Source: an uncultured Anaerolineae bacterium
GTDB lineage: Bacteria > Chloroflexota > Anaerolineae > Anaerolineales > UBA4823
NCBI GenBank assembly: GCA_937129505.1
Contig: CAKZNJ010000114.1
Location: 1 to 7,534, forward strand
Length of the DNA stretch: 7,534 nucleotides
Direction of reading: 5' to 3'
The notes under the pieces were generated by a model, which saw nothing but the letters and a program-made list of their open reading frames with translations, ran no database searches and was not told where the DNA came from. Positions 7,098 through 7,534 of the stretch are shown here, piece by piece (the stretch's first letter is position 1; every line of letters begins with the position of its first letter). A program made the translations under genes and the position numbers.

Positions 7098-7145
7098 TGA
7101 TCACCACAAACATTTGGAAAATATTTTTATTCTAAAGGAGGAACA

Positions 7146-7534
7146 ATGTTTACCCATAAAAAAACGATGATAGTTGTGGCAATCGCCGCTGTGTTGCTTC
7201 TAGCAGCAGCATTCTCCCCCAGCATTGGGCAGACGGTTGCACAGAGTCAAACAGGAGAGTCTCTTCGTTTAGCCATTCCCTATTCCGCCAGCCTCCTCGA
7301 CGAGCAAGGCAATGCAATCGGAGAGGGATTCTATGATTTTCGCCTTGCTTTATATGACTCTGAGACAGGGGGCAGCTTGCTCTGGTCAGAAAGCCAAGAG
7401 CAGGTACAGGTCAAAAACGGGAATTTTACCCTGCTTTTGGGGAGCGTCATGCCAATGCCCAAGCAACTCTTTTCCGGTCAAGAGCTTTGGTTAGCCATAG
7501 AGCTGCGCGGTCCAGGGGAGCTCAATTACACCTT
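7146..7534 (+). CDS. Secreted protein of unknown function, N-terminal part (runs off the right edge)
   Basis: The ATG at 7146 follows a near-perfect ribosome binding site, AAAGGAGG, with a 5-base gap. The 129 visible codons start with a signal peptide: a basic MFTHKKT segment, a hydrophobic core VVAIAAVLLLAAAF, and a likely cleavage region near VAQSQ. Next is a beta-rich domain of the form YSASLLDEQGNAIGEGFYDF, then LYDSETGGSLLWSE, VQVKNGNFTLLLG, and LFSGQELWLAIELR. This pattern is common at the N-terminus of large exported repeat or tail-fibre-like proteins, where it probably forms a beta-sandwich. I do not recognise a catalytic motif in the visible part. Its place after the secreted peptidase suggests a shared surface role. 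What follows the domain is outside the window. Confidence 0.88.
   Translation, partial: MFTHKKTMIVVAIAAVLLLAAAFSPSIGQTVAQSQTGESLRLAIPYSASLLDEQGNAIGEGFYDFRLALYDSETGGSLLWSESQEQVQVKNGNFTLLLGSVMPMPKQLFSGQELWLAIELRGPGELNYT

Noticed and set aside
7097..7127. TTGATC with AATATT or TATTTT downstream, considered as a promoter for the last gene
   Set aside because: The -10 matches are poor (4 of 6), and transcription would begin almost at the ribosome binding site, leaving very little leader.

Overview
The window looks like chromosomal DNA from a Chloroflexota bacterium, probably an Anaerolineae relative. This is inferred from protein character, not from a search. The large regulator has the winged-helix/BTAD/ATPase/TPR architecture common in that phylum. 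The small protein beside it resembles a short conserved family I associate with these bacteria. The secreted protein ends in a hydrophobic-aromatic LPL tail of a kind often seen there.

Layout. Positions 1-106 (minus strand) hold the first 35 codons of a glutamate formimidoyltransferase-type gene that leaves the window on the left. A gap of about 400 bases (107-502) separates it head-to-head from a long plus-strand regulator gene (503-4030). This gap carries one TATAAT hexamer pointing each way. Directly after the regulator stop codon are three copies of TTGATA spaced exactly 11 bp apart, and these run into an intrinsic terminator hairpin (4077-4104). Next come a 78-codon gene (4125-4361), a long gene for a secreted multidomain protein (preferred TTG start 4528, stop 7053), a 92-base gap with an imperfect hairpin, and the start of another secreted-protein gene (7146 to beyond the right edge).

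How the parts may work together. The regulator has a SARP-type DNA-binding half (winged helix plus BTAD) joined to a STAND-like ATPase and TPR sensing half. SARP proteins classically bind short direct repeats with an 11-bp period, and such a repeat lies just upstream of the next gene. The simplest model is a local module in which the regulator switches on the small protein, and possibly the two exported proteins, in response to an unknown signal. The first exported protein combines a NosD-like beta-helix, calcium-binding thrombospondin type 3 repeats and a zinc-metallopeptidase domain with an HEIGH...DEY motif. The second begins with a signal peptide and a beta-rich domain. The regulatory link is an inference from sequence spacing and gene order. 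The domain calls rest on motifs that can be read directly.
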